This document shows positions 19,001-26,842 of a stretch of DNA of 64,000 nt, piece after piece. The first letter of the stretch is position 1. Every line of letters starts with the position of its first letter. Position numbers and translations under genes: made by a program. The notes under the pieces are model-generated. The model was not told the DNA's origin and ran no database searches. It saw only the letters and a program-made list of their open reading frames with translations. This stretch comes from Gallionella sp. (GTDB lineage Bacteria; Pseudomonadota; Gammaproteobacteria; Burkholderiales; Gallionellaceae), in contig JAHFRA010000005.1 of NCBI GenBank assembly GCA_023259035.1, forward strand, positions 1-64,000. Reading direction: 5' to 3'.

Positions 19001-21476
19001 CATACCAATTCGAGAAGTTGGTCATTTCCTCGGCATAGGTGCAGTTGGGTGCAGCAGCGCAATCCGAACGGCCGCTGCGGTCGATCACCGAAGTGCCGCT
19101 GTAGGTCAAAGCCACGCCGCCCGCAGTGACCGTCCCGCTATAGCTCACATTGCCGTAAGTCGCGGTCGCCGGAACGATATCGCCGCGCCAGAACAGGCCA
19201 TAACGCACCGACCTGAAGTTGATGCCGGTGCCGACGCTGTATTTCGCCTGACAATTGATCGTGGTGCCAGAAGTTTGCGCGCCCGCGTCTCCGGGAGGCA
19301 GCGCGGCGGTAGCATCGTCCTTGCAGAAACGCACCGGCGCAGGGTAACTGTAAACAACCCCCGAGACCGTTACCGGCGCTGTTGCCGCCTTGCAATTGGT
19401 CAGGTAAATACTGTCGCAATACTCGGTCGGGATCAACACAAAATAATACGGATTGGCATTCACCGTGGAAGCGCTCGTGTAAGACGTCGTCGTTCCCGCC
19501 ACCACCTTGTCGATCCTGCAATTGGAATTCGTCGTGACGGCCCCCACCGGCGGAGTATATGTAAACGTATTGGCATCCACTCGCGTAATGCTGACCGCGC
19601 TGCTGGTCGTGTAACCATTGTCGCAAGTACCGCTTGTGCCATTGGAAACTTGAACCAGATCTCCCGTCACCAGGCCGTGCGCCGTCTTGTAGACGGTCAC
19701 CGTCGTGCCGGAAAGGCTGATGCCCGGCGAGGCTGGAGGGGTAGTGTGCGCCTGTGTGATGTTGCAACTGGTGTTGCTCGCCGTACCCACTGCTGCCGCA
19801 ACGGTATAACTGAAGCTGGTCGCACTGATCTGCGTCATGGCCACCGATGCCGCCTTATAGCCCGCATCACAGGTGCCGGCGCCATCTGCCACCGTCACCA
19901 GATTGCCCGTTGCCAGCGCCGGGGTAGGCGCGGAAGCCAGCGTCACGGTCACGGTGCTCCCGGACTTGCTGATGCTCGGCGCAACTGCGGTATGCGCCGC
20001 GTGTATTGCGCTAATCGCACAGGAAGAATTTATCCAGGTCGTTCCGGCATTGCTGGTGTAAGTGAAGTGCGTGGCATCCACCACCGTAATGGGGCGACTG
20101 GCGCCGCCACTCTTGTATCCGGTGCCGCAAGTAGCGCCCGAGACCGTCACGGTATCTCCCGTCGCCAGCGCGGGCGAAAGGGCCGTGTAAGCCACGGTCA
20201 CGGTCTGGTTCATCCTGGTTGCGTTGATGGTGCAGGAAGAGCTGGTCCAGGTCGTTCCGGCAGTGCTGACATAAGTGAAATGGGTGGCATCTACCACGGT
20301 AATAGGCAGGCTGCCGCCGCCACTCACGTAGCCATTCGAACAAGCGCCGCCGGACACCACCACGGTATCCCCCGTCGCCAGCGCGGGCGAGAGTGCCGTG
20401 TAAGCCACTGTCACGATCGGTTGCGCCCTGGTTACGACGAAGGAGCCGCAAGTAGTATTGGTCCAAGTGTTCTTGCTGCTGGTGTAGGTAAATTGTGTAG
20501 GGCTTATTACCGTAATGGATGCACTGGTTGCGTTGTTGGTCCATCCAGTTGAACAACTAGTGCCCGACACCAACACCGTATCGCCTGTCGTCAGCGCTGG
20601 CGAGATCGCGCTGTAGTTTACAGTCACCGTTGAACTTGAGTGACTAAAGGTTACGCCCGTCAATGTGACAGTTAAACTATTCGTCATGGAAACGCCCGCC
20701 AACGTGGTGGTCGAGCCACCCGACAAGGATACTCCCGCCAGCGTGGTGGTAATGGCTGCCGTGGAAATATCCAGTGTGCCGTTGTACGCCGTGCCCGAAG
20801 CAACAGTGGCCTGATTCATCGCGCCATCGTGCGGCGTCGACGAGACCGTGGATCCTGACGTCAGCGTGCCGGGGAAAGCATACACCGGAGGATTGTCGGT
20901 GGAAATCGTGGCGCGATATAAAAACGGGTTGTTGGTATCCACGCCGTTCTTCTTCTTGGTCCACCCCGTTGGGCAAGACGACGGGCAACCCCACAACACT
21001 TCGGGATAACCATTGGTCATGTTGATGGTGCTGGCGCTTTGCACACCATAACCGTCCACCTTGACCGCCGTCCACGGAGAACCCTGGGAAGCCTTCAGCG
21101 TACCATCCGCATTGATCGGCAACAGATAGGTGAGGCGCGGGTTGTAGGCCATGCCGTTATATTCATTGGTTTGAAAAGGCGTCTCCCCGCTTCCGCAACT
21201 GTTGGACACCTTGCAGTGATTTGCGGTGCCTCCACTGTAGGTAGTCCCCCCCGCATAGTCTGGCAAATACGCCCAATCCATGCTGCCGGAGTCGTCCAGC
21301 GTGAATAGCACATTGGGGCGCACGACAGAGGACGAGGCGCTCGCCAGAGGCGCGGTGGCGAGATCGGTCGTCGCGGCGTGAGCCAGTCCACCCGCGCCAA
21401 TTGACAACCCGATTACCCAGACAATGAATTGGGCAGCGAATTGAAATTTACGGCTCATTTGGTTTGCGTTTGCCAT
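16029..21476 (-). CDS. pilY1: PilY1-family pilus tip adhesin, first copy, with five internal repeats
   Basis: Secreted tip/adhesion protein of 1815 residues. The start at 21476 follows an AGGAGG ribosome binding site and encodes a signal peptide ending LAHA. A von Willebrand A-like region begins at DDSGSM (residues 61-66, MIDAS-type). Residues about 281-655 carry five imperfect tandem modules of about 70 residues, with PALATGD, a Cys-x-x-G-Y and TVVDATHFTY. The C-terminal half holds the PilY1 beta-propeller (LYMGSNDGMLHAFNSDTG, then GGDLNGDVWRFDFG). The usual calcium loop before that last motif is not obvious. Last gene of the pilE operon. Confidence 0.92.
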   Translation of the reverse strand: MANANQMSRKFQFAAQFIVWVIGLSIGAGGLAHAATTDLATAPLASASSSVVRPNVLFTLDDSGSMDWAYLPDYAGGTTYSGGTANHCKVSNSCGSGETPFQTNEYNGMAYNPRLTYLLPINADGTLKASQGSPWTAVKVDGYGVQSASTINMTNGYPEVLWGCPSSCPTGWTKKKNGVDTNNPFLYRATISTDNPPVYAFPGTLTSGSTVSSTPHDGAMNQATVASGTAYNGTLDISTAAITTTLAGVSLSGGSTTTLAGVSMTNSLTVTLTGVTFSHSSSTVTVNYSAISPALTTGDTVLVSGTSCSTGWTNNATSASITVISPTQFTYTSSKNTWTNTTCGSFVVTRAQPIVTVAYTALSPALATGDTVVVSGGACSNGYVSGGGSLPITVVDATHFTYVSTAGTTWTSSSCTINATRMNQTVTVAYTALSPALATGDTVTVSGATCGTGYKSGGASRPITVVDATHFTYTSNAGTTWINSSCAISAIHAAHTAVAPSISKSGSTVTVTLASAPTPALATGNLVTVADGAGTCDAGYKAASVAMTQISATSFSYTVAAAVGTASNTSCNITQAHTTPPASPGISLSGTTVTVYKTAHGLVTGDLVQVSNGTSGTCDNGYTTSSAVSITRVDANTFTYTPPVGAVTTNSNCRIDKVVAGTTTSYTSASTVNANPYYFVLIPTEYCDSIYLTNCKAATAPVTVSGVVYSYPAPVRFCKDDATAALPPGDAGAQTSGTTINCQAKYSVGTGINFRSVRYGLFWRGDIVPATATYGNVSYSGTVTAGGVALTYSGTSVIDRSGRSDCAAAPNCTYAEEMTNFSNWYAYYHTRMQMMKSSAGRAFSALGNRYRVGFVTINESSTKYLPVNVFYDDASTGYYQKTNWYAKLYAVNPGSSTPLREAMAHAGRYFAGKQPGVLTGDPMEYACQQNFELITTDGYWNGTDDNVKEMDGTTIMRNYDNVDLGASKRADGAYDGGLVPNASGTLVASSNTLADVAMYYYKTDLRTSALGNCTGASVGGAPGGDVCNNLVPMTAADTAAGLHGEQHMTTFSLGLADGLMTYQSDYATATTGDFSKIKTSATGCAFSGAGVCNWPLPVHDSQTALDDLWHAAVNGRGKYYNARDPASLSAGLSSALSGINVQQAAAAASATSSPNITQTDRSIFSSTYRTTKWDGEVTAQLINASTGEVEPAILWSAQTQLDTVIHADTSVSIASRNIYTFDDANALGNHLKNFTYGSLTAGEQAYFDNKCTPTLLTQCSGSMSAGDIASGNSGLNLVHYLRGNHTLEGTVFRARDHFLGDTVNAKPAYVKFPQFSFNDAGYLSFKATQTALPRQGVLYMGSNDGMLHAFNSDTGAEMWAYVPKIVMPNLYKLAESSYATLHQYYVDGSPETMDIYVAADTNGLLAGWHTILVGGLGLGGKGFYALDVTDPANPIALWEICSSSALCAISDADMGYSYGNPVITKRSTDNQWVVLVSSGYNNGGTGQGTLFVLDAVTGVVLDKTTTGAATNPPSGLSKLSPWIDNISTNYIARFVYGGDLNGDVWRFDFGAAGAAGAPTVTKLASLRDGSGVAQSVTTRPELGDPLGNVANSLGGTGNPGVYVATGRYLGTTDLSAPVGVQVQSIYGIKDNLATTCPAAGCYVDPRTYHAGLTDKFVHEYIYQPTGTTRTTSKYAVSWATNSGWYADFLVSDSATDLPISPSVSPGERVNLDPQLVSGTLIVVTNVPEASACTIGGSSWLYSFNFLNGQNVDTAIDNVVARKLTNITVGIVVGRLPSGQLKAWVTDAGGNKTPVTPDVKGTGTTRRTSWRELQTQ
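19512..20636 (-). repeat. Five tandem protein-coding repeats inside pilY1 (first copy)
   Basis: Five consecutive modules of roughly 68-80 codons share the pattern TVTV-Y-x6-PALATGD-TVxVSG-xxC-xxGY...ITVVDATxFTYxS...C. Modules 2 and 3 are nearly identical; modules 1, 4 and 5 are more diverged. Each has two cysteines in the same places, suggesting one disulfide per module. Confidence 0.85.
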
Positions 21477-21539
21477 GATAACCTCCTGTGTGTTTCGTCT
21501 TGCCCGTTGTCCAAATGGACAAAAAAGTATTTCAATGAA

Positions 21540-22274
21540 TCATTGTGAAATCAACGCCAGCGATTGTGCATAAGTGATTGTGTTGCGCGCCCCCACCGAA
21601 CGCGAGGTGATGCGGTAAAAAACGGAAGTGCTGGTACAGGGCAAAGGGACACCGCCGTGGCTGCAACCCGTTTCGGGCTGGGTAAATAGCTGGCACGACG
21701 GCACCTGGCTCGGCAAACCCTGTGCCGGACACATGCGATGGATCAAATAACTGACCGTCGCAATGGTGGCTCCATTCGTCGGATCAAGCACCGTTATGGT
21801 GGGCGCAGCGGCCCAGTTGGCGGCGACCGTCCACCAGGTGTAATCCGTTGCCAATGCGCAGGTGCGCGTCACCTCGCAAGCCAACAGAGGCGTGGAAGAA
21901 TATCCGGGAAATTGAATATTTCCATTGAATCCCGCCGCCAACGGATTACACACCGCAGCGGTTGCCCCGGGGACATTGGCGCATAATTGACCGTTGTTAA
22001 AATTCAGTATGGGTTTATCTGCGGTGTTAGCGCTGTTGGCAATCGTCATCAACGCGTTAAAACCCGTGCTCGTGCCGGCATCGCTCGCCTGCGAAGTTGC
22101 ATGCCGGAAAGCCAGGTTCCCCGCAATCATGCTCCCCGTATCCACCGAACGCATCATGCCGATTCCGGCCAACGTCATCGCCACCAACATGATCAGCGCG
22201 ATCAGCAGTACCACTCCGCGCTGGCTGCGTGGTGTGGTTATGCTGCGTCCGTTAACTCTGCCTGCTTTCATCAT
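21540..22274 (-). CDS. pilX: PilX-family minor pilin, first copy
   Basis: Minor pilin of 244 residues that, with PilV, PilW, FimT and PilE, primes pilus assembly and displays PilY1. The N-terminus (SQRGVVLLIALIMLVAMTLAGIGMMRSVDTGSMIAGNLAFRH) is typical PilX: RGxVLLxALxxL followed by the conserved AGN. The start overlaps the pilW stop by ATGA. Several cysteines occur in the C-terminal half (CPAQGLPSQVPSC, CSHGGVPLPC). It lies 63 bases before pilY1. Confidence 0.9.
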   Translation of the reverse strand: MMKAGRVNGRSITTPRSQRGVVLLIALIMLVAMTLAGIGMMRSVDTGSMIAGNLAFRHATSQASDAGTSTGFNALMTIANSANTADKPILNFNNGQLCANVPGATAAVCNPLAAGFNGNIQFPGYSSTPLLACEVTRTCALATDYTWWTVAANWAAAPTITVLDPTNGATIATVSYLIHRMCPAQGLPSQVPSCQLFTQPETGCSHGGVPLPCTSTSVFYRITSRSVGARNTITYAQSLALISQ

Positions 22275-23086
22275 GTCCTCCAGACTACATTACGTAGCGG
22301 CACGGTATTTTCAAACGTCTTGTAGCGGTAACATTTCCAATCGTCGCCTGCTGCCAATCCGACGTTGCCGGAAAGATTCAAGGGTAGTGCCACGCTATCG
22401 ATCCATGTCGGAGGCACCGTTGTGGTATCGCATGCGCCCCCCGCGACACTGGGCTTTTCCGGCTGCGCGCTGCGCGCCACCACGGCGATGCGCACCGCGT
22501 ACACGGTCAGCACATTTGCCGGTGGCACTTGAGTCCATTCGCCGGCATCTATCACCCCGTTCCCGTTAACGTCTGTTCCATATTCCGCCTTCATCAGCAC
22601 GATCCCATCGGAAATCACGCCATTCACATCTGACACCAGTTGCGCATTAGCATTGACGGTGATCGTCTCGACGGTTAGCGCGGGAGGCGTCGCCGAAGGA
22701 AAAACAGTAGGGTCGGGCGGGAATGAACCAAAATCCCAATTCTGCCTATATCTCAAAACGATGCTATCCGAAGCATTGGCTGCACCCGCCGTAATGGTCA
22801 CCGGCGCAGTGCCGAGCGGATCAGCGGGAAGCGGTGCCAAATTGGTGCTGGCAAATAATCCATACCCGGCTTCCTTCAGTAAACGCTCCATCGAAAAGAG
22901 AGCCGTCGCGCCATTCTGCAATGCTTCCCCGCCGCTGGTTGTAGTGCGTTTGATTCCCTCGGATACAGCAAAAACCTGAAAAATAATGATCACGCCCAGC
23001 AACGCAATGACCATGCCGACCATGACATCAACAAGGCTGAAGCCGGCATTGGCTTTGATGCGCAAGTTGTCAGGATTTTTTTTCAT
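22271..23086 (-). CDS. pilW: PilW-family minor pilin, first copy
   Basis: Minor pilin of 271 residues. The start at 23086 gives a 15-residue leader ending in NAG, then FSLVDVMVGMVIALLGVIIIFQVF. The Glu at +5 of the mature pilin is replaced by Asp in FSLVD, a variant seen in PilW proteins. The sequence SGGEALQNGATALFSMERLLKEAGYG is the conserved region after the spine helix in this family. The stop overlaps the pilX start. Confidence 0.9.
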   Translation of the reverse strand: MKKNPDNLRIKANAGFSLVDVMVGMVIALLGVIIIFQVFAVSEGIKRTTTSGGEALQNGATALFSMERLLKEAGYGLFASTNLAPLPADPLGTAPVTITAGAANASDSIVLRYRQNWDFGSFPPDPTVFPSATPPALTVETITVNANAQLVSDVNGVISDGIVLMKAEYGTDVNGNGVIDAGEWTQVPPANVLTVYAVRIAVVARSAQPEKPSVAGGACDTTTVPPTWIDSVALPLNLSGNVGLAAGDDWKCYRYKTFENTVPLRNVVWRT

Positions 23087-23120
23087 GGCATGCTGGTCCG
23101 CTAAGTAAGTGGTAACCCGG

Positions 23121-23573
23121 TTAGTCGACATAAGTCTGGATGGTGTGCCGGTGCGCAACTGTTGCGTTGGGAGGCGTCCAATTGACCGTGACCGTCACCA
23201 CCGCACCGTTTACCGTAATGCTTGCAACTCCATTCGGCAACTCTGCCGCCACTCCATTCGCTACCCAGGCTCGGGTATAGGGGTTGCCGTTTGCGTTGGT
23301 GCATGGGTTGCATGCAAAGGTCGGATCCGGGTTGGCAACCATCACGTTGGACGCGTTTGCCCCGATGTTCAAACGCGTCGCCCATACCGTGCCGATGATC
23401 TGATTCGCCAAATAAGCTGATGTGCTGCGATATTTGGCATCTGCCACGTTGCTGATCGCCGTCGCTTGCATCCCGACCAGCGCCAGAATGCCAATCGAGA
23501 AAATCAGGATGGCAATCAGGGCCTCCAGTATCACGGAGCCAGTCTGTTGGGTCTTGGTGCAATTCATATTCAT
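23121..23573 (-). CDS. pilV: PilV-family minor pilin, first copy
   Basis: Minor pilin of 150 residues with the PilV-type N-terminus TGSVILEALIAILIFSIGILALVGMQA (Glu at +5). ATG 23573 was preferred because GGAG lies 8 bases upstream; a TTG six bases earlier is also possible. A cysteine pair (CNPC) sits in the middle. It is placed between fimT and pilW. Confidence 0.9.
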   Translation of the reverse strand: MNMNCTKTQQTGSVILEALIAILIFSIGILALVGMQATAISNVADAKYRSTSAYLANQIIGTVWATRLNIGANASNVMVANPDPTFACNPCTNANGNPYTRAWVANGVAAELPNGVASITVNGAVVTVTVNWTPPNATVAHRHTIQTYVD

Positions 23574-23585
23574 GCTCAAGCTCCG

Positions 23586-24164
23586 TTAACAGTGTCGCGG
23601 ATCGGTGGCTGCCAAAAGTGTCGATGGATCACACATCCGCGTGTTGCCTGCCGCCCCCAACGTGATCCGCAACGGGCGATCTCCGGTCGGGGTGGAAACG
23701 TCGACCTGTGTTATGGAAGTGCTTGCATCGGCATTTGCCACGACCCGTCCAAAACTGTTGAACGTGACAGTGGTGGCTCCATTTGGCGTGACAGCAATCT
23801 GCGCAAGCCGTGAGCCTTCCTGGCTGGAGCGTTCCTGCATACGCAGTTCGGTAGCAGTCCCCGCCCCGCATTCCGCTGTAGGAGCCGGGCCAACAGCCGG
23901 GGCGGTAGCGGGAATGGTCAACACCTGCCAGGATGAAAGGGGTGCGTTACACAGAACGAATCGCGCCCGCCCGTTGTTCTTGACCGCCTCGCTGCGTGCC
24001 AGCTGGATACCATTCAACACCGACTCGGCCGCGGCTCGTATCTGTTGATTCTGTATCCATCCACTGTAGCTGGGAACTCCGAGCGCGAACAATATGCCGA
24101 CAATGACGATAACCACCATCAATTCGATCAGCGAAAAACCGCGCTGTGTGCTTTTGGTTAACAT
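23586..24164 (-). CDS. fimT: FimT/GspH-family pseudopilin, first copy
   Basis: Pseudopilin of 192 residues. The leader MLTKSTQRG is followed by [30 protein letters not shown], then [19 protein letters not shown], the hallmark of FimT/GspH proteins. Start 24164 lies within the last codons of pilE (overlap 24158-24164). FimT homologues have been linked to DNA binding during uptake; whether this copy does so cannot be told from sequence alone. Confidence 0.9.
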   Translation of the reverse strand: MLTKSTQRGFSLIELMVVIVIVGILFALGVPSYSGWIQNQQIRAAAESVLNGIQLARSEAVKNNGRARFVLCNAPLSSWQVLTIPATAPAVGPAPTAECGAGTATELRMQERSSQEGSRLAQIAVTPNGATTVTFNSFGRVVANADASTSITQVDVSTPTGDRPLRITLGAAGNTRMCDPSTLLAATDPRHC

Positions 24165-24592
24165 GCGCCACCCGGCTTGGTTGTCCAACACGCCGCATTG
24201 CTCGCCCATCCTGCCGCAGCAGCTGCCCCGGTTATCACACTGGTCTTTGCGTTCAGGTTGTTTACGGTGTAAGCGAAACCGGCCATGCTGCTGATGCCTG
24301 TGGCGGTGATGGTGTAAGTGGTAGCAGTAGCCGCACAGGTAAACGTGAAATATTGCACCAAAGGAGCGGCCGGCATCGCCGCGCCACAGGCGGCACCATT
24401 CAGGTACGTGCGGTTATCCTGATAAAACTGTTCCATGCTGACGCGGGCACTGGACAAGCTCGACGTGGCCTCTGCAATCTTTCCGCGTCTCACATAGTTG
24501 CTGTAAGCGGGCATGGCTACCGTTGCCAATATGCCAATGATGGCAACGACAATCATCAATTCGACCAGGGTAAATCCTTTTTGCATTTTCAT
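24158..24592 (-). CDS. pilE: PilE-family minor pilin, first copy
   Basis: First gene of the minor pilin operon, 144 residues. Start 24592 follows AAAGGAG at good spacing. The short leader MKMQKG is followed by [40 protein letters not shown], with Glu at +5, and a C-terminal disulfide region ends in [10 protein letters not shown]. The family name PilE here denotes a pilin-like subunit of the PilY1 operon; a role as major pilin is not excluded but less likely in this context. Confidence 0.9.
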   Translation of the reverse strand: MKMQKGFTLVELMIVVAIIGILATVAMPAYSNYVRRGKIAEATSSLSSARVSMEQFYQDNRTYLNGAACGAAMPAAPLVQYFTFTCAATATTYTITATGISSMAGFAYTVNNLNAKTSVITGAAAAAGWASNAACWTTKPGGAC

Positions 24593-24828
24593 TGTAATCT
24601 CCTTTGGTGGTGCATGGTAGGGTGCCCATTCTAAGGTTTCCACCCCAAACCGACCGGAGGATCTATAACTCTGATAGACGGTGCGGCGATTGTGATGAAC
24701 GCGCCTGGCAATGAAGTTTTTTTGAAGGGCCGACCATGCTTATCCGGCGATTGCCCGTTGGATACTTCCGATGGGTAACCTGGGTAGAAAAGCCATCCTG
24801 TTTATGTCCGGCTATCAGAAAATGCCGG

Positions 24829-25596
24829 CTACTCCTGTATCTCCGCAACCACTGGCGCGTGGTCGGAAGGACGCTCCAGTTTGCGCGGGGTGCGGTCTAC
24901 CACGCAACTTTTGCAGCGCGCGACGAGCGGCTCGCTGATCAGGATATGGTCGATGCGCACACCGTGGTTGCGGCGGAATGCCAGCATGCGATAGTCCCAC
25001 CAGGTAAATGATTTTTCGGCCTGCTCGAACAGGCGGAAGCTGTCGTGCAAGCCGAGTTCGAGCAGACGCCGAAACTGGATGCGCTCGGCTTCGCTGACCA
25101 GCACATTGCCTAGCCAGACTGCCGGGTCATACACGTCGCGGTCTTCCGGCGCGATGTTGTAATCACCCAGCAAGATCAATTCCGGATAGCGCGTCAACTC
25201 TTCGCGCAACCAGTTGCGCATCGCGATCAACCAAGAGAGCTTGTAGTAGTACTTGTCGGAATCCACGCTCTGCCCGTTTGGCACATAGATGCACACGACA
25301 CGAACACTGTTGATCGTGGCAGCGATGAGGCGCTTCTGCTCATCGGCAAAACCGGGAATGTCAAACTGCACATCGCTGGCCGGTTCGCGGCTCAAAATCG
25401 CCACGCCGTTGTAAGTTTTCTGCCCGCTGAATACGGCGCGATAGCCCGCCGCCTGCAATTCTGCCTGCGGGAAATCCTCATCCTGCTGTTTGATTTCCTG
25501 CAAGCACAACACGTCTACCGGATTGGCAACGAGCCATCCCAGCACCTGCGGCAGGCGTACTTTCAGCGAATTAACATTCCAGGTTGCAATCTTCAT
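24829..25596 (-). CDS. xthA: Exodeoxyribonuclease III
   Basis: Base-excision repair enzyme (AP endonuclease and 3'-5' exonuclease), 255 residues, the usual size. Family motifs are complete: MKIATWNVNSL, LCLQEIKQQ (metal-binding Glu), YVPNGQ, LLGDYNIAPEDRDVYDP (catalytic Asp/Asn) and the C-terminal RIDHILIS and PSDHAPV (catalytic His). It is not functionally tied to the pilus genes. It is divergent from the DUF4124 gene and upstream of pilE on the same strand. Confidence 0.95.
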   Translation of the reverse strand: MKIATWNVNSLKVRLPQVLGWLVANPVDVLCLQEIKQQDEDFPQAELQAAGYRAVFSGQKTYNGVAILSREPASDVQFDIPGFADEQKRLIAATINSVRVVCIYVPNGQSVDSDKYYYKLSWLIAMRNWLREELTRYPELILLGDYNIAPEDRDVYDPAVWLGNVLVSEAERIQFRRLLELGLHDSFRLFEQAEKSFTWWDYRMLAFRRNHGVRIDHILISEPLVARCKSCVVDRTPRKLERPSDHAPVVAEIQE

Positions 25597-25978
25597 AAGC
25601 GTATTAAATTTTTTGAACGGCCGAGAATTTCAGAGAGTTGTTTTGCATTATAGATAAACGCGTATTTAGAGCACGATTTAATTCCGCTTGAAAAAGTGAA
25701 ATGCTGCCTCACCCTGACAAGCTACAACCCCTCAAGCTGCAAATCGTTGCCATGCGGACTTGTCCACGCTGGTCCAAAAACGCTGTGGTCTGGTTGATGA
25801 GTTTCTGCGCAAGCTTGCGCGCCACTGGCTCCCTCAACATCAGCAAGTGCTGGCGTGCTGCGATACGCCGTCAGAAAATGGCGGGAACGGTGCGTTATTG
25901 CTGCTACTCAAGGTACATCTTGATCCCGATTTTCGTATGCTAAACTCTTGGCAACGGCAATTACGGGGGCAATTCATC
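25597..25978. other. 382-base intergenic region between xthA and the DUF4124 gene
   Basis: Holds the divergent promoters of xthA and the DUF4124 gene. Open stretches run through it in the plus strand, but none has a recognisable product or a ribosome binding site. I see no RNA gene or convincing promoter boxes. Confidence 0.4.
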
Positions 25979-26451
25979 ATGAAAAAATTCTTGTTTATCC
26001 TGTTGATACTATCTAGTGCGCAGGCTGTTGCCGATCTCAGCAAATGGGTAGACGCAGACGGCAAGGTGCAATATTCCGATCTGCCACCGCCCGCCAACGT
26101 CAAGGCAAAGACGCTGCGCTCCACGTCAGATGCGCCCATTTTGACAAGTGCCAGCAACGTTGCAGCTTCAAGCTCCCCCCTGCCGCAAAGACCCTTGCAG
26201 AACGGGAAGCCGAACTAAAGAAGACTCAAAAAGCGAAAAAAGATGCCGCAGACAAGGCAGCGCAGGAGCAAGCACTGAAGGAGCAGAATCAAGCCAACTG
26301 CGATGCACTCAAACAAAGCTTGAAAACCTTGCAGTTAGCCATTCCCTTAGTCGAAATTAAAGCCAGCGGCGAGCGTTCCTATGTAACCGACGAGCAGAAG
26401 CAACAACGCATCGCCAAGGCTCAACAGGACATCAGCACTTTCTGCAAATAA
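25979..26451 (+). pseudogene. DUF4124 secreted protein, frameshifted at a C6 tract
   Basis: ATG 25979 opens a signal peptide (MKKFLFILLILSSAQAVA) and a DUF4124 domain (LSKWVDADGKVQYSDLPPP). In this frame translation ends at 26218 in unrelated residues. The family's usual C-terminal helix (KTLAEREAELKKTQKAKKDAADKA) continues in the next frame to a stop at 26451. The frames join exactly at six C (26175-26180); one extra C would restore a protein of about 157 residues. It could be a true pseudogene, a slippage-controlled gene or a sequencing error. Confidence 0.8.
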
Positions 26452-26695
26452 CTTTAGCCTCTGAATTATTCTCAGTCGCCTGTTGTGGGGTTGGGAAGGG
26501 GGTACATGCATTTACTGAGAATGGTTCAGAGGCATGAATAGCGAGGCGCAATGACGCCACGAATGCGACCAGCAAGTTGGTTTTACCAAGGATTCGGTGC
26601 TCTAAAAATTGGTCGTGCAAGCCATCCAGAGAAAGCCATTGGATGATCAGGCACGACCCTTTATCAAGGAAGTAACTCAGTAACAAAGCCGATAA
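26452..26695. other. Intergenic stretch without recognised genes
   Basis: I see no supported gene here. A short minus-strand open stretch (26432-26686) has no recognisable product and overlaps the end of the DUF4124 frame. Confidence 0.4.
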
Positions 26696-26842
26696 ACGAC
26701 CTACCGGTCGACTGAAGTCAAAGTCAAAACCGGCATCAACATTTATGAGCCGGAGATTGCCGAACGAAAGGCAAATCTGCCGCTTAAAGGCGGAGATTTA
26801 CTGATCCCCAAAGGCGACTCTAAAAACTTCGGCCCAGCATAA
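26696..26842 (+). pseudogene. Orphan 3' gene fragment (48 codons), unrecognised
   Basis: An open stretch with no start codon, preceded by an in-frame stop at 26693, reads TYRSTEVKVKTGINIYEPEIAERK and then ANLPLKGGDLLIPKGDSK before ending at 26842. The sequence looks protein-like (charged, no low complexity) and abuts the pilY1 second-copy stop. It is probably the tail of a gene lost upstream, but I cannot name the family. Confidence 0.35.

Noticed and set aside
18990-20552. 520-codon open frame on the plus strand opposite pilY1
   Set aside because: It is antisense to a well-supported repetitive gene, is Arg/His/Gly-rich, and its length follows from the biased codon use of the pilY1 strand.
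19512-20636. Tandem repeats that might be a CRISPR array
   Set aside because: The repeat unit is about 210 bases, imperfect, and encodes a continuous protein in the PilY1 frame; there are no short repeats with unique spacers and no cas genes.
24593-24760. Sigma-54 promoter for the first pilE
   Set aside because: TGGGCACCCTACCATGC (operon strand) is near consensus, but the GG-GC spacing is 11 or 12 instead of 10, so I could not support it.
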